Origin: an uncultured Caldilineales bacterium
GTDB taxonomy: Bacteria > Chloroflexota > Anaerolineae > JAAEKA01
DNA length: 34,813 nt
NCBI GenBank assembly: GCA_937907455.1
Contig: CALESQ010000063.1
Span: forward strand, 1 to 34,813
Reading direction: 5' to 3'
Position 1 is the stretch's first letter. The number at the start of each line of letters is the position of its first letter. Shown one piece after another: positions 1 to 7,961 of this stretch. Below the pieces are notes generated by a model. The model ran no database searches and was not told the DNA's origin. It was given only the letters and a program-made list of their open reading frames with translations. The translations under genes were made by a program, and so were the position numbers.

Positions 1-55
1 AGGACTTCTGGAAACTTCAGCTAACGCCTTTCAGGCCAAATCGTGAACTACTGGA

Positions 56-86
56 TTTAACAATTTGTTCTGTATTATGTTATACT
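56..86 (+). promoter_or_regulatory. Probable promoter of the aromatic amino acid hydroxylase gene
   Basis: An extended -10 element (TGT followed by TATACT, 78-86) lies about 100 nt upstream of the hydroxylase start. The -35 is weak (TTTAAC at 56-61, 19-nt spacing). The surrounding 1-185 region is AT-rich compared with the rest of the window and shows no other gene. The -10 is seen directly; assignment to the downstream gene is inference. Confidence 0.45.
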
Positions 87-185
87 AACAGCGAAATTGC
101 CCTGTTTTTTATCATCTTAAGGGAAGATCGGGTCGGAGTATCGTGTTGCTTGTTTTTGATTTATCGTTCGTGACTAGAGGGTGCT

Positions 186-965
186 GTGTATCCATCACTT
201 CCGCAGGCAGAACAAAACCGCATATGGCAAACACTTTGCCAACGTACTGCGCAGGAGGCCGAACACTATGCTTGCAGAGATTGGCTAGCCGGGCGCGCCA
301 AGCTGACCTTACCGGTCAGGCATGTACCCTCGCTGGCCGAGCTGAACCGTGCGCTGGCTGCGCATACGGCATGGCGCTGCGTCTATCGCGATGACACGCC
401 GTGGCCTGAGCATTTTCTGCACAGGGTTTACCCCATCAACAGCCATCTGCGCGCCTCGGTAGAGCAAACAGACGTGGTGCAGGCAGATCTGTTTCACGAT
501 GTGTTCGGGCATCTACCCTGGTTGACCAACGCAGCGTATACTGATCTGCTGGTGAGTTTCACCGAGGCCTACAGCAAGGCGAATGCCGAACAACGCGAAG
601 AGATCGAGCGCCTCGCCTGGTATACCCTGGAATACGGGCTGGTGTTTGAGGCAGGACAGGTACGCGCCTTCGGTGCGCGTCTGATCTCGTGCCCGCGTGA
701 GATGCAGCGGGTGCTGCGCGGGGACTTTCACGTTCATCCCTTCAGCATTGATAACCTGTCAGGGCGCTATCGGGTGCGGTTTCAGACCAGAAAAACGCTG
801 TTTATTGCTGACTCGCTGGCCGTGATGCAGGCCGAATTGAACACTTATTTTTATCAGATTATCTGCCGGAGCAAGTGCCGGTGGCGTGACACTTGTGCGA
901 CACCGCCGGATGTGTGCGCGACGCTTATGGGGCCAGTCGTTGAAGATCGCGGGGAAACAGCGTAG
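186..965 (+). CDS. phhA: Biopterin-dependent aromatic amino acid hydroxylase (phenylalanine 4-monooxygenase type)
   Basis: This is a 259-aa single-domain enzyme of the non-haem iron, tetrahydropterin-dependent hydroxylase family, which turns phenylalanine into tyrosine in the cytosol. The iron-binding triad is visible: the HDVFGH motif gives His104 and His109, and Glu149 sits in WYTLEYGL, the family's WxTxEFGL block. Length fits bacterial catalytic-domain-only members, with no regulatory ACT domain. The start is a GTG at 186 behind AGAGGG; no in-frame ATG fits the N-terminus better. The last 30 or so residues are Cys- and Arg-rich and unlike the family, and they run 41 bp into the convergent aspS gene. 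The C-terminus may therefore have been extended by loss of an earlier stop. Substrate preference (Phe versus Trp) cannot be read from the sequence. Confidence 0.88.
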   Translation: MYPSLPQAEQNRIWQTLCQRTAQEAEHYACRDWLAGRAKLTLPVRHVPSLAELNRALAAHTAWRCVYRDDTPWPEHFLHRVYPINSHLRASVEQTDVVQADLFHDVFGHLPWLTNAAYTDLLVSFTEAYSKANAEQREEIERLAWYTLEYGLVFEAGQVRAFGARLISCPREMQRVLRGDFHVHPFSIDNLSGRYRVRFQTRKTLFIADSLAVMQAELNTYFYQIICRSKCRWRDTCATPPDVCATLMGPVVEDRGETA

Positions 966-2232
966 CCAGGCGCAGGTTGGGCAAATCGAGCAGTTGCATC
1001 AGCAGACGTTCCAGACCGATGGCGAAACCACCGTGAGGGGGCATGCCATAGCGAAACGCTTCCAGATAGCTGGCAAATGGTTGCAGAGGATAGCCGGCGC
1101 GTTGCAGCGCGGCCAGGTAGTCGCCGTAGCCGTGTAGCCGCTGCCCGCCGGTGATCAGCTCCACGCCACGGAAGAGCAGGTCGAACGAATTGCTTGAGCC
1201 GGGGCGACCGGGGTCGGGATGGGTGTAAAAGGGCCGCTTGCTCATGGGATAGCCGGTGACGAACAGAAAGTCGCTACCGTGCTCTTCCTGCGCCCAGGCG
1301 CCCAGCCAGCGCTCATCCTGCGGTGACAGGTCCGGCTCACCGCGCACATCCACGCCGTGGCGCTGCCAGATCAGCTCCTGTGCGTCGTTGAAATGGATGT
1401 GGGGAATAGCTGCGGGAACCTGCGGCAGGCGCGCTGCCAGCAGCGTCAACTCAGCCGCCTGGTGCTGGTGCAGGTGCGCTATGATGCCCGCGATCACCTC
1501 ACGCGCTAACGCCATCACCGTGAAGTGATCAGTGATGAAGCCGAACTCCACGTCGAGGCTGATGTATTCGTTGACGTGACGGGTGGTGTCGTGCGGCTCG
1601 GCGCGAAACACCGGCCCCACCTCAAACACGCGCTCGAACACGCCTACCATAATCTGCTTGTAGAACTGTGGGCTTTGCGCCAGATAGGCAGGGCGGCCAA
1701 AGTAGTCTATCTGAAAGACATTGCTGCCGCTTTCGGTGGCCGAGGCAACGATCTTGGGCGACTGGATTTCGGTGAAACCGCGCGCGTTCAATGTCGAGCG
1801 AAAGCCCGCCATGGCGCCCGCAGCCAGACGAAACACCGCGCGCCGCGCCGGATGACGATTAGCCAGCACGGCATGATCCAGCAGGGTAGGCAGCGTGGCT
1901 TTGAGCTCGCGCTTGCTCAGTGGCAACGGCAGCGCTTCGCTGACAGGTGTAATCACCGTGATGGCCAGCTCGCGCAGTTCTACACCGCCAGGGGCCTGGG
2001 CTTCGGCGACCACCATGCCTTCCAGCATCAGCACGCTTTCCGGACCGGCTTGCGCTGCGCTCAGCGGCTCCAAAGCGGCTACATCTTCGCTCACTGCCTG
2101 CACAGTGCCCCAGCCATCACGTAGCACCAGAAAGCTGACACCGCCCAGCTTGCGCCAGGTATGAAGCCAGCCCTGCACGCGCACACGCTGGCCGATGTGG
2201 TATGCGATCTCGGTAGTAGGGGTGGGTTGCAT
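925..2232 (-). CDS. aspS: Aspartate--tRNA(Asp/Asn) ligase, archaeal/AspS2 type
   Basis: This 435-aa class II aminoacyl-tRNA synthetase charges tRNA-Asp. It has an N-terminal OB-fold anticodon-binding domain (about residues 10-95), then the catalytic core with motif 2 (FRAEPHDTTRH, from residue 209) and motif 3 (GFAIGLERL, 402-410). It lacks the large GAD insertion of typical bacterial AspRS, so it belongs to the short archaeal-type AspS2 group, which is often non-discriminating and also charges tRNA-Asn for GatCAB amidation. Which of the two applies here is inference. The start ATG is preceded by AAGGAGACC. A T-box leader and consensus promoter lie directly upstream, so expression should follow tRNA charging. 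The 3' end overlaps the convergent hydroxylase gene by 41 bp. Confidence 0.92.
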   Translation of the reverse strand: MQPTPTTEIAYHIGQRVRVQGWLHTWRKLGGVSFLVLRDGWGTVQAVSEDVAALEPLSAAQAGPESVLMLEGMVVAEAQAPGGVELRELAITVITPVSEALPLPLSKRELKATLPTLLDHAVLANRHPARRAVFRLAAGAMAGFRSTLNARGFTEIQSPKIVASATESGSNVFQIDYFGRPAYLAQSPQFYKQIMVGVFERVFEVGPVFRAEPHDTTRHVNEYISLDVEFGFITDHFTVMALAREVIAGIIAHLHQHQAAELTLLAARLPQVPAAIPHIHFNDAQELIWQRHGVDVRGEPDLSPQDERWLGAWAQEEHGSDFLFVTGYPMSKRPFYTHPDPGRPGSSNSFDLLFRGVELITGGQRLHGYGDYLAALQRAGYPLQPFASYLEAFRYGMPPHGGFAIGLERLLMQLLDLPNLRLATLFPRDLQRLAP

Positions 2233-2235
2233 AAG

Positions 2236-2633
2236 GTCTCCTTAATATGAAAGGATTACAAATAAAAAAGCCCCGTCCTGCAAGGAGGACGAGGCAAAAA
2301 CGCTTCGTGGTGCCACCACCATTTGCCCCGGATGGGGCCTTTAGCCGGTTCAGTCCACAGGCATCGGCGCAAGCAGACGAAACCGCTGCGCAGTAACGGG
2401 CGCATCCCGGGGTGGCTAATGCCGGAAAACAGCAAGAAGTAAGAATAAGACGAGCACTACGGCTCACTTCTTATATCTAACGACTTACGGTCACACGGGT
2501 TCACCTTCCGGCTCCGGGGTGTCATCACGCAGGGCTGGCGGCGACGCTTGCAGCACGGGGCGTCGCTCTCTGTGCGCCGGACGGGTCTGCGTGACCTGTC
2601 CCCATCACAGCCGATGGGCGGTTTTCAATTGAG
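2236..2633 (-). promoter_or_regulatory. T-box leader (tRNA-sensing riboswitch) of aspS
   Basis: Between the promoter and aspS, the minus strand carries a roughly 400-nt structured leader. The hallmark T-box sequence TGGTGGCACCACG (2306-2318), with the invariant TGGNACC-type core, is followed at once by an intrinsic terminator. That is the standard antiterminator/terminator arrangement. Upstream there is an AGAGAG element (Stem I type, near 2565-2570) within paired segments. A GAC triplet (2490-2492) in an unpaired-looking stretch is a candidate Asp specifier codon; I could not fold the stem, so this is tentative. Uncharged tRNA-Asp would pair with TGGN through its 3' end and allow read-through into aspS. 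Confidence 0.88.
2261..2295 (-). terminator. T-box attenuator terminator
   Basis: A hairpin of nine pairs (GCCTCGTCC against GGACGGGGC, one G-T wobble) is followed by TTTTTTATTT on the minus strand. It lies directly after the T-box sequence and 28 nt before the aspS ATG. It is the conditional terminator of the leader. Confidence 0.85.
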
Positions 2634-2639
2634 GACGGC

Positions 2640-2668
2640 ATTGTAACACGGTGGCTGTATGCTGTCAA
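2640..2668 (-). promoter_or_regulatory. Sigma70-type promoter of the aspS T-box transcript
   Basis: The minus strand reads TTGACA (2663-2668), a 17-nt spacer and TACAAT (2640-2645), essentially consensus. The predicted start is near 2633, giving a leader of about 400 nt. The promoter sits within 35 bp of the stop of the last gene of the large operon. The aspS transcript is therefore independent of it, unless the operon reads through. Confidence 0.85.
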
Positions 2669-2674
2669 ACGCCC

Positions 2675-3367
2675 TTACACCAGCCCGGCCAGCCAGACGG
2701 GGTAGCTGCCTGAGGTGGTGGCATCCAGCACCAGCGGCGAACGCCGTGCCATGCCGCAGAAATGTTGCACCGCGGCCTGCAAATAGCCCATCACCTGCTG
2801 CGGCGCGCCGAAAGCCTCGAAACCAAAAGTCAGCCACGGCTGCGTGGTGACGTTCAGCGTAAGCGCGGTTAGCTCTACGTTGCAGCCTGTGTCGGGCCGG
2901 TCATCCGGCATAACCAGCACCGGCTGCCCGCTGTCCAGCGACAGCTTGAGCAGATAGCGTGTCTTTTCCACAGCCGCCCACGGCCCCGCCGCATCCAGTT
3001 CACCCGCCAGCGCCTGTGCCACCGGTTTGGACGGGTTAAACGACCACTTCACCCACTGGTCGCACAAGCCCGCAATATCCGCGTGAGCAAACGGCTGCGG
3101 CGGCAGCATCAGCGCCTTCACCTCCAGCCGGCCCTGGCGCTGCTTCACGCCTACCGTGTCTTTGGCAGGCAGCAGCAAATACTCGTCGGTGCGGGGCCGT
3201 TCCTGCTTGACGAACGGCCCCGCCACCGCCTTCGGGTCGTATTCCCCTTCCACCAGCACCGGCAACGTATTGTCGAGTTTCAGCCAATGCAGCAGCGCGC
3301 CGATTTGGCCGTTGTCGGGCAGGAACCAGCGCAGCTCGGCGCTGTGGTAAAAAACATCCGTAGTCAT
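2675..3367 (-). CDS. Uncharacterised protein, possibly CYTH/triphosphate-tunnel-like; last gene of the large operon
   Basis: This 230-aa protein is not recognised with confidence. The start chosen (ATG at 3367) overlaps the stop of the upstream toroid/prenyltransferase gene by four bases (ATGA) and has GGAGG at a normal distance, so the two are translationally coupled. The N-terminal half has alternating strands and charged motifs that recall CYTH/triphosphate tunnel enzymes: SAELRW near residue 9, RTDEYLL near 59, and VGVKQRQGRLEVK (73-85), which gives basic and acidic residues pointing the same way along strands. The second half (LKLSL, CNVEL, FGFEAFG) is also beta-rich. The CYTH resemblance is by eye only. 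No signal peptide or membrane segment is visible. Confidence 0.7.
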   Translation of the reverse strand: MTTDVFYHSAELRWFLPDNGQIGALLHWLKLDNTLPVLVEGEYDPKAVAGPFVKQERPRTDEYLLLPAKDTVGVKQRQGRLEVKALMLPPQPFAHADIAGLCDQWVKWSFNPSKPVAQALAGELDAAGPWAAVEKTRYLLKLSLDSGQPVLVMPDDRPDTGCNVELTALTLNVTTQPWLTFGFEAFGAPQQVMGYLQAAVQHFCGMARRSPLVLDATTSGSYPVWLAGLV

Positions 3368-5739
3368 ACTATATCCTCCAGATTGGGTCGCAAATAAATC
3401 GTCGTCCATTGTTTTTCGGCAGAAACCGAACGGGTAAACAGGCTATGCAGACGGCCCAGCGGCTGTGCTGCCCAGCCGGGCAGCAGCGTTGCGGCCACTG
3501 CATCGTAGCTCAAAGGCGAGCCGCCCAGCGTCAGTAGCCAGGCGTGCGTGCGGCGTAGCGTCTCCGCGGGTGAGAGCAGCGCGGGAGGATAAGCCATGGC
3601 GGTGGTAACTTCCGTGATCTCACCACTGACAGGGTGGATGCGCAGGGCAATGCCCGCACGCTGTTTAGCAGCCAGCGACACCGGCAGCAGGCCGGGGATG
3701 GCCGTACACAGTGCATCCACTGGCTGCTGTGCCAGCCCGGCCAACGCCAGCACCTGCTGCACCAGCGCAGGCCGCCAGCCGTGCAGTTCGTAATAGACCT
3801 TGCAGGCCAGCTTGTCGCGCGTGAAGCCGAAACCAGCTTCATGCAGAAAGCCCACCGCGTCAAGCGCATCGAGCGCGGCGCGCGTAGCTGTGTTGAGCGG
3901 CAGCGCCGCGGCGGCCAGGGCCTGTTCCAGCCGTTGCCGTGCCGTCTGCGCGCCCGCGCCACCGTCCACAGTGTGCAGCAGGTTCAGATAGATCTTCAGC
4001 GCAGGCGGCGCGGAGGGCAACGCCGCGTGATCCAGCCCGCCCCACACCCAGAAGCGCCGCGCGGCCGGATCATCAAGCTGCGGACGCACCAGCACGTCCA
4101 CCGCAGGGCGAATGCGCTGCCATGAAGCATCGTAGCCGAGCTGCGCGGCCGTGCGTGCCACTGCGTCCACGCCGGCGCGGGCGCGGCGGTAGGGCGGCAG
4201 ATAGGGATTGCCCACCTCCACCGCGGTGCGCAGGGCGGGCGGAGCGCCCGGCCCCACCGTGGCGGAGAATTCCAACGGCACGCCCCCCGACAGCGCGCTG
4301 AGCTGCTCCGCGGGCCAGGGTGCGGGATCGGCAAAGCTGTCGGCGGTGAGCGCAGCCCACGCAGCCGCGCCCGCCGCGGCATCAGCCGGGGCAAAGCCGA
4401 GACGCTCAGCTATCGCGGCGAGCAGGGCGTCGGTGTGCTGGGCGACGGACGCTCGGCGATAAAGTCGCCGAGCTGGTGTCGCAGCGACCCGTGAACGGGT
4501 CTTCTCCGCACCAAGCCCGCTTGAGCGGGCGTCGTTTGATAGCCGGTGAGCTTCAGCTCCCGGCGTGGCCGCGGCGAGCAGGGCGTCGGTGTGCTGGCCG
4601 ACGGACGCTCGGCGATAAAGTCGCCGAGCTGGTGTCGCAGCGACCCGTGAACGGGTCTTCTCCGCACCAAGCCCGCTTGAGCGGGCGTCGTTTGATAGCC
4701 GGTGAGCTTCAGCTCCCGGCGTGGCCGCGGCGAGCAGGGCGTCGGTGTGCTGGCCGACGGCGGAACGTGGCGGATGATTTGGGCGGCGACCGCCCAAATC
4801 ATCTATCCGGCTGAGCGCAGCCACCGCAGTGGCGGTGACGAAAAGGCGGCGCGCATCGCGGGCGTGCAGCGTGACCGAAGGCGCGTCGGCACGCTCCGGC
4901 GGCACGCGCAGGATAGCCGCGGCCGGCCAGCCGCCGTCGTGCGCCTGCAAACGCAGCAGCGCAGCCAGCGGCTCGGCCATCTCCCACCCCAACCGGTGAG
5001 CGATGCGCACGCTCCAGGCCAGATCGAAGGCGTTGCCACGCGGCCAGGCGGGGGTGACGGGCTGCGTCAGCGCAGGGCGGCCTGCCCGCGCCCACAAATC
5101 CAGCACCAGACCGGTGGTATAGGCTGATGACAGCCACCAGTAGCCTTGCCACCAGCCATCAGCAGCCTGATGCGGGCCAAGCAGCGTCTGCCATTCAGCG
5201 CACAGTGCCGCGGCGTCGAGTTCGCCCGCATCGTGCAGGGCGCGCAGCGCGGCCGCGCTGATGTCGGCCGCAGGGGCTGACCAGTTGCCTGCGTGCTGAT
5301 AGGTGCGATAGCCTGCGCCTGCCGCGGCTGCGCGGCGCAGGGTGGCGAGGGCCGCGGCGGGAACCTCAAGCCCCAGCCGGGCCAGCAGCGAGATGACGTG
5401 CGCGGTGCTATCGGCATCTACTGGTGTTGTGGCGTTGTAGCCCCAGCCGGGCCGCGCCGGGGTAAATTGACGCAGCAGCCACGCCGCGGCCTGTGCCGCG
5501 GCCTGGCGGGCGCGGGTGCGGGCGGCGGCGGGCAGGTGCGGGCCAGCGGCGGCATCAAGCAGCGCCAGCGCGGTGTAGGCCGTTACCCAGGCATCAGAGG
5601 CACCAATCGGCAGCCAGAAGTCCCACCAACTGCCGTCGGGTTCCTGCGCCGCGAGGAGGTACGCCACCCCGCGCGCCAGCGCGTCCTTTGCCTGATGACA
5701 CGTGAAGATGCTGAGACTGGCAGGAGAGGCGGCAGGCAT
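3364..5739 (-). CDS. Two-domain protein: terpene cyclase-like alpha/alpha toroid fused to an ABBA-prenyltransferase-like domain
   Basis: The protein is 791 aa from the ATG at 5739, which lies 2 nt after the stop of the preceding gene. Residues 15-315 look like a prenyltransferase/squalene-oxidase alpha/alpha toroid: a QxxDGSW-type block at 32-38 (QEPDGSW), repeated helical segments with further GWW/DGGW motifs (DGWWQG near 194, DGGW near 268), and DADSTAH at 108-114, which resembles the DxDD(T) catalytic motif of class II cyclases but with Ser at the fourth position. Residues 485-791 contain spaced KIYL (582), CKVYYEL (646), IALRIHP (697) and TTIYLRPN (779), the Lys/Arg-Tyr strand pattern of ABBA aromatic (DMATS-like) prenyltransferases. 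Between them lie two and a partial 52-residue repeats encoded by an inserted repeat element. Catalysis is inferred, not shown. Confidence 0.75.
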   Translation of the reverse strand: MPAASPASLSIFTCHQAKDALARGVAYLLAAQEPDGSWWDFWLPIGASDAWVTAYTALALLDAAAGPHLPAAARTRARQAAAQAAAWLLRQFTPARPGWGYNATTPVDADSTAHVISLLARLGLEVPAAALATLRRAAAAGAGYRTYQHAGNWSAPAADISAAALRALHDAGELDAAALCAEWQTLLGPHQAADGWWQGYWWLSSAYTTGLVLDLWARAGRPALTQPVTPAWPRGNAFDLAWSVRIAHRLGWEMAEPLAALLRLQAHDGGWPAAAILRVPPERADAPSVTLHARDARRLFVTATAVAALSRIDDLGGRRPNHPPRSAVGQHTDALLAAATPGAEAHRLSNDARSSGLGAEKTRSRVAATPARRLYRRASVGQHTDALLAAATPGAEAHRLSNDARSSGLGAEKTRSRVAATPARRLYRRASVAQHTDALLAAIAERLGFAPADAAAGAAAWAALTADSFADPAPWPAEQLSALSGGVPLEFSATVGPGAPPALRTAVEVGNPYLPPYRRARAGVDAVARTAAQLGYDASWQRIRPAVDVLVRPQLDDPAARRFWVWGGLDHAALPSAPPALKIYLNLLHTVDGGAGAQTARQRLEQALAAAALPLNTATRAALDALDAVGFLHEAGFGFTRDKLACKVYYELHGWRPALVQQVLALAGLAQQPVDALCTAIPGLLPVSLAAKQRAGIALRIHPVSGEITEVTTAMAYPPALLSPAETLRRTHAWLLTLGGSPLSYDAVAATLLPGWAAQPLGRLHSLFTRSVSAEKQWTTIYLRPNLEDIV
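4415..4760. repeat. In-frame tandem repeat, 156-bp unit made of four hairpins
   Basis: A 156-bp unit starts at 4415, 4571 and 4727: two full copies plus about 34 bp of a third, nearly identical. Each unit holds four consecutive perfect or near-perfect hairpins: GCTCGGCGA/TCGCCGAGC, GACCCGT/ACGGGTC, GCCCGCT/AGCGGGC and a GCCGG(T)GAGCT/AGCTC(C)CGGC stem. The period is a multiple of three, so it adds 52-residue repeats to the toroid/prenyltransferase protein without breaking the frame. The structure resembles palindromic elements known to insert in coding sequence (for example Rickettsia RPEs); relationship to them is not implied. Confidence 0.92.
4773..4803. repeat. Perfect 14-bp inverted repeat inside coding sequence
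   Basis: GATGATTTGGGCGG (4773-4786) and its exact complement (4790-4803) flank a 3-nt loop. It sits 12 bp beyond the partial third copy of the 156-bp repeat and encodes the DDLGGRRPNHPP part of the linker. It may be the edge of the same inserted element. Confidence 0.9.
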
Positions 5740-5741
5740 GG

Positions 5742-7922
5742 CTAGATTTCCGCCGGGTTGGGGAAGATGAACAGGCTGGAGCCTTCGCTGGGCTGGGGCA
5801 CGCTCCACGCGCCTTCCTGGGTGAAATAAACGTTCTTGACGCGCACGGTGAAGCTGAGCAATGCCTGCGCATCCTCTTTGATCAAATCCTGCAGGGTGCG
5901 CTGCATTTTGACCACGGTTTCCGGCTTGTCCGGGCTGAGGGTGATCTGCTGCGCGGCGAAGCCGGGGCGGGTCAGCTCCACCACCAGCCGGAACAACTTG
6001 CCCGCGAAGGCGTCGGGCAACTGCGGCAGGCGGAAGATCGGGCTTTCGATGACAATGTCCTGCGCCAGACTGCCCGCGGGAGCCAGCTCATGCACGCGGT
6101 TGAGCAGGGCTTCATTGTCCACCGTGGGTTCCAGATCGAGCAGTTCCACCTGCACCGCGTTCCAGAGCAGGCCCTCCTGCGCGCTGCTCTGCTTGGGCTT
6201 GATCTGCACCTCCAGCGTGGCTCCGGCAGCCAGCGCCGCAGGGAAGGGGGTGGTCGCCTCGGCTTTGTACACCTCCAGCGGGGTGACGGAGTTATCGTCC
6301 ACCTGCAACAGCCGCGGAATGCAGCCGCCGCATTGCACCGGCAGCGCGGAGCGGTTGCTGATCTCCACTTTGTTGGGGGATGTGACCGCAGCGGACACGC
6401 TGACCCCCATCGGCAGACCGGCCAACTCATCCAGCTTGAGGCGCATTGGCACGCGGCGCACGATCACGTTGGGCGGCGTGCCTGCGGGCGCGCCCTCGGC
6501 CGGGGCGTTCTCCAGGGTGACGGCTAACTCACCGGTAAGACCGGCGCGCACCATCAGCTCGCACAGAAAGCGGTAGAACTCCAGCGTCAGGTCGAGCACC
6601 AACTCGAAGCTGCCCTCCAGGTCTACCGCAAATTCCTGGCCTTTCAGTGCGGTAATCTGTTCAGGAAAGGCGCCGGTGAGGGTGAGCTTGGCCTCTTTGT
6701 AGCCGCCGGTGATGACGCTGGGCGCAGCCAGCCCGCCCGCGGTGGCGCTGTAGAGGAAATCGCCCAGATCGGCCAGCTTTTGCGGGTCGTGCCAGGGTGC
6801 GGCCTGCAACACCACGCGCACGCGCGTTTCGTCGCTGGCCGCGTCGTGGAAGAGTACGGGGATCATGTGCGGCGCGTCGAGGTCATCGCTGTAGGCCAGA
6901 CGGATTTCATCGGGCAGGCGGTAGACGGTATTCGCCACGGGTGCATTGCGCACAAAGCCAAAAGCGGTGCTTTCCCAGCGCTCGCTCACCCCCTCGCCAC
7001 TGCGGATGGCCGCATAGATGGCGCGGTTTTGCGCCAGGTTCGGGTCAAAGGTAAAGGGCAAGGTGCGGGTCAGCAATGCGGTGTGGAAGTTGGGCTGTAC
7101 CTGACGCTTGCGCAAGAGTTCCGCCAGTTCGGTCGGTTTCCACAACAAGCCTCCGTGAAGGGTACCGCTATGCAGAAACGTGGCGGTGCCGGGTGCAGCG
7201 GGTGGCGGCGGCTGATCGGCGGTGTCACGCAGGACGCGTGCAGCGGGCACGGCGAGATGCGCCATGCTGCTGGTGGCGCGCGTTCGGGCAAAGATTGTGC
7301 GATCAAAACGAGTGCTCGTGCCACTATCATCGCTGTCTACTGGCTTATCAATCCAATAGCTGTAGCTGAAGGACAAATCCAGGGCTGCACCTGCGCCGGG
7401 GTTACTGAGCGCCTGATTGAGACGCTCGACATTCGGGCCGGTCAGTTCAGCGCCCAGGCGAATTTCGTAGTTGGGCGTTTGCGCGAAGATGGGATCGCCA
7501 GTATAGATCAGCGTGGGCGCGGCAAAGTCGAAACGCTGCGCGCCGCTGGCATCGTTCCAGCGCAGCACCGCGGCGGTGAGCAAAACGTTGAACGGCTCCG
7601 CGTTGACCTGTGGATTGCTTTCCTGCAACACGATTTCCAGCCGGATTTTGTCCTCGGCGTCGCGCAGGAAGCGTACTTCGGGGCGGGCAGTGGTGCCGCG
7701 CTTCACCTGAAAGTGCGGACGATAGAAGTTCTGGCCCGCTGTGGAGGTGTACACCATGCCATCGCTGGTTGGCTCACGCTCCGGGGTGAAATGCGGTGCG
7801 TTTTCGTCTGCCAGCACCGCGGCTTGCAATTGGAACTGCGCCAACGGCACGCCCATTGCCAGGTGGGTTTGCCTGGGCGCGACGCGCAGGGCTTTGATCT
7901 GGAAGTTAGTATCTTGAGGCAT
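5742..7922 (-). CDS. Uncharacterised 726-aa beta-rich protein of the large operon
   Basis: I do not recognise this protein. It opens with MPQDTNFQIKAL, with no signal peptide or membrane span. The N-terminal 200 residues are dominated by beta-strand-like segments. The middle (about 240-420) has mixed alpha/beta character, and residues 420-726 again look like beta-sandwich modules, including FAVDLEGSFELVLDLTL and a Cys-Gly-Gly-Cys (CGGC) pair near residue 540. It lacks the FYxLP and PSL motifs of the six paralogues, so it is a separate component. It begins behind AAGGAGG, follows its upstream neighbour after an 87-nt spacer with a perfect hairpin, and ends 2 nt before the toroid/prenyltransferase start. 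Tight coupling to that enzyme suggests a joint role. Confidence 0.8.
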   Translation of the reverse strand: MPQDTNFQIKALRVAPRQTHLAMGVPLAQFQLQAAVLADENAPHFTPEREPTSDGMVYTSTAGQNFYRPHFQVKRGTTARPEVRFLRDAEDKIRLEIVLQESNPQVNAEPFNVLLTAAVLRWNDASGAQRFDFAAPTLIYTGDPIFAQTPNYEIRLGAELTGPNVERLNQALSNPGAGAALDLSFSYSYWIDKPVDSDDSGTSTRFDRTIFARTRATSSMAHLAVPAARVLRDTADQPPPPAAPGTATFLHSGTLHGGLLWKPTELAELLRKRQVQPNFHTALLTRTLPFTFDPNLAQNRAIYAAIRSGEGVSERWESTAFGFVRNAPVANTVYRLPDEIRLAYSDDLDAPHMIPVLFHDAASDETRVRVVLQAAPWHDPQKLADLGDFLYSATAGGLAAPSVITGGYKEAKLTLTGAFPEQITALKGQEFAVDLEGSFELVLDLTLEFYRFLCELMVRAGLTGELAVTLENAPAEGAPAGTPPNVIVRRVPMRLKLDELAGLPMGVSVSAAVTSPNKVEISNRSALPVQCGGCIPRLLQVDDNSVTPLEVYKAEATTPFPAALAAGATLEVQIKPKQSSAQEGLLWNAVQVELLDLEPTVDNEALLNRVHELAPAGSLAQDIVIESPIFRLPQLPDAFAGKLFRLVVELTRPGFAAQQITLSPDKPETVVKMQRTLQDLIKEDAQALLSFTVRVKNVYFTQEGAWSVPQPSEGSSLFIFPNPAEI

Positions 7923-7961
7923 CCGATTTCCTCCTTCGGCGCTACAAAGGATCTACTGGTA

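Noticed and set aside
4773..4803. Intrinsic terminator inside the toroid/prenyltransferase gene
   Set aside because: The palindrome has no T-run and lies within an uninterrupted coding frame that continues with prenyltransferase-like motifs.
3364..5739. Canonical squalene-hopene cyclase
   Set aside because: The DxDD motif is DADS, the toroid half is only about 300 residues, and the C-terminal domain is unrelated to that family.
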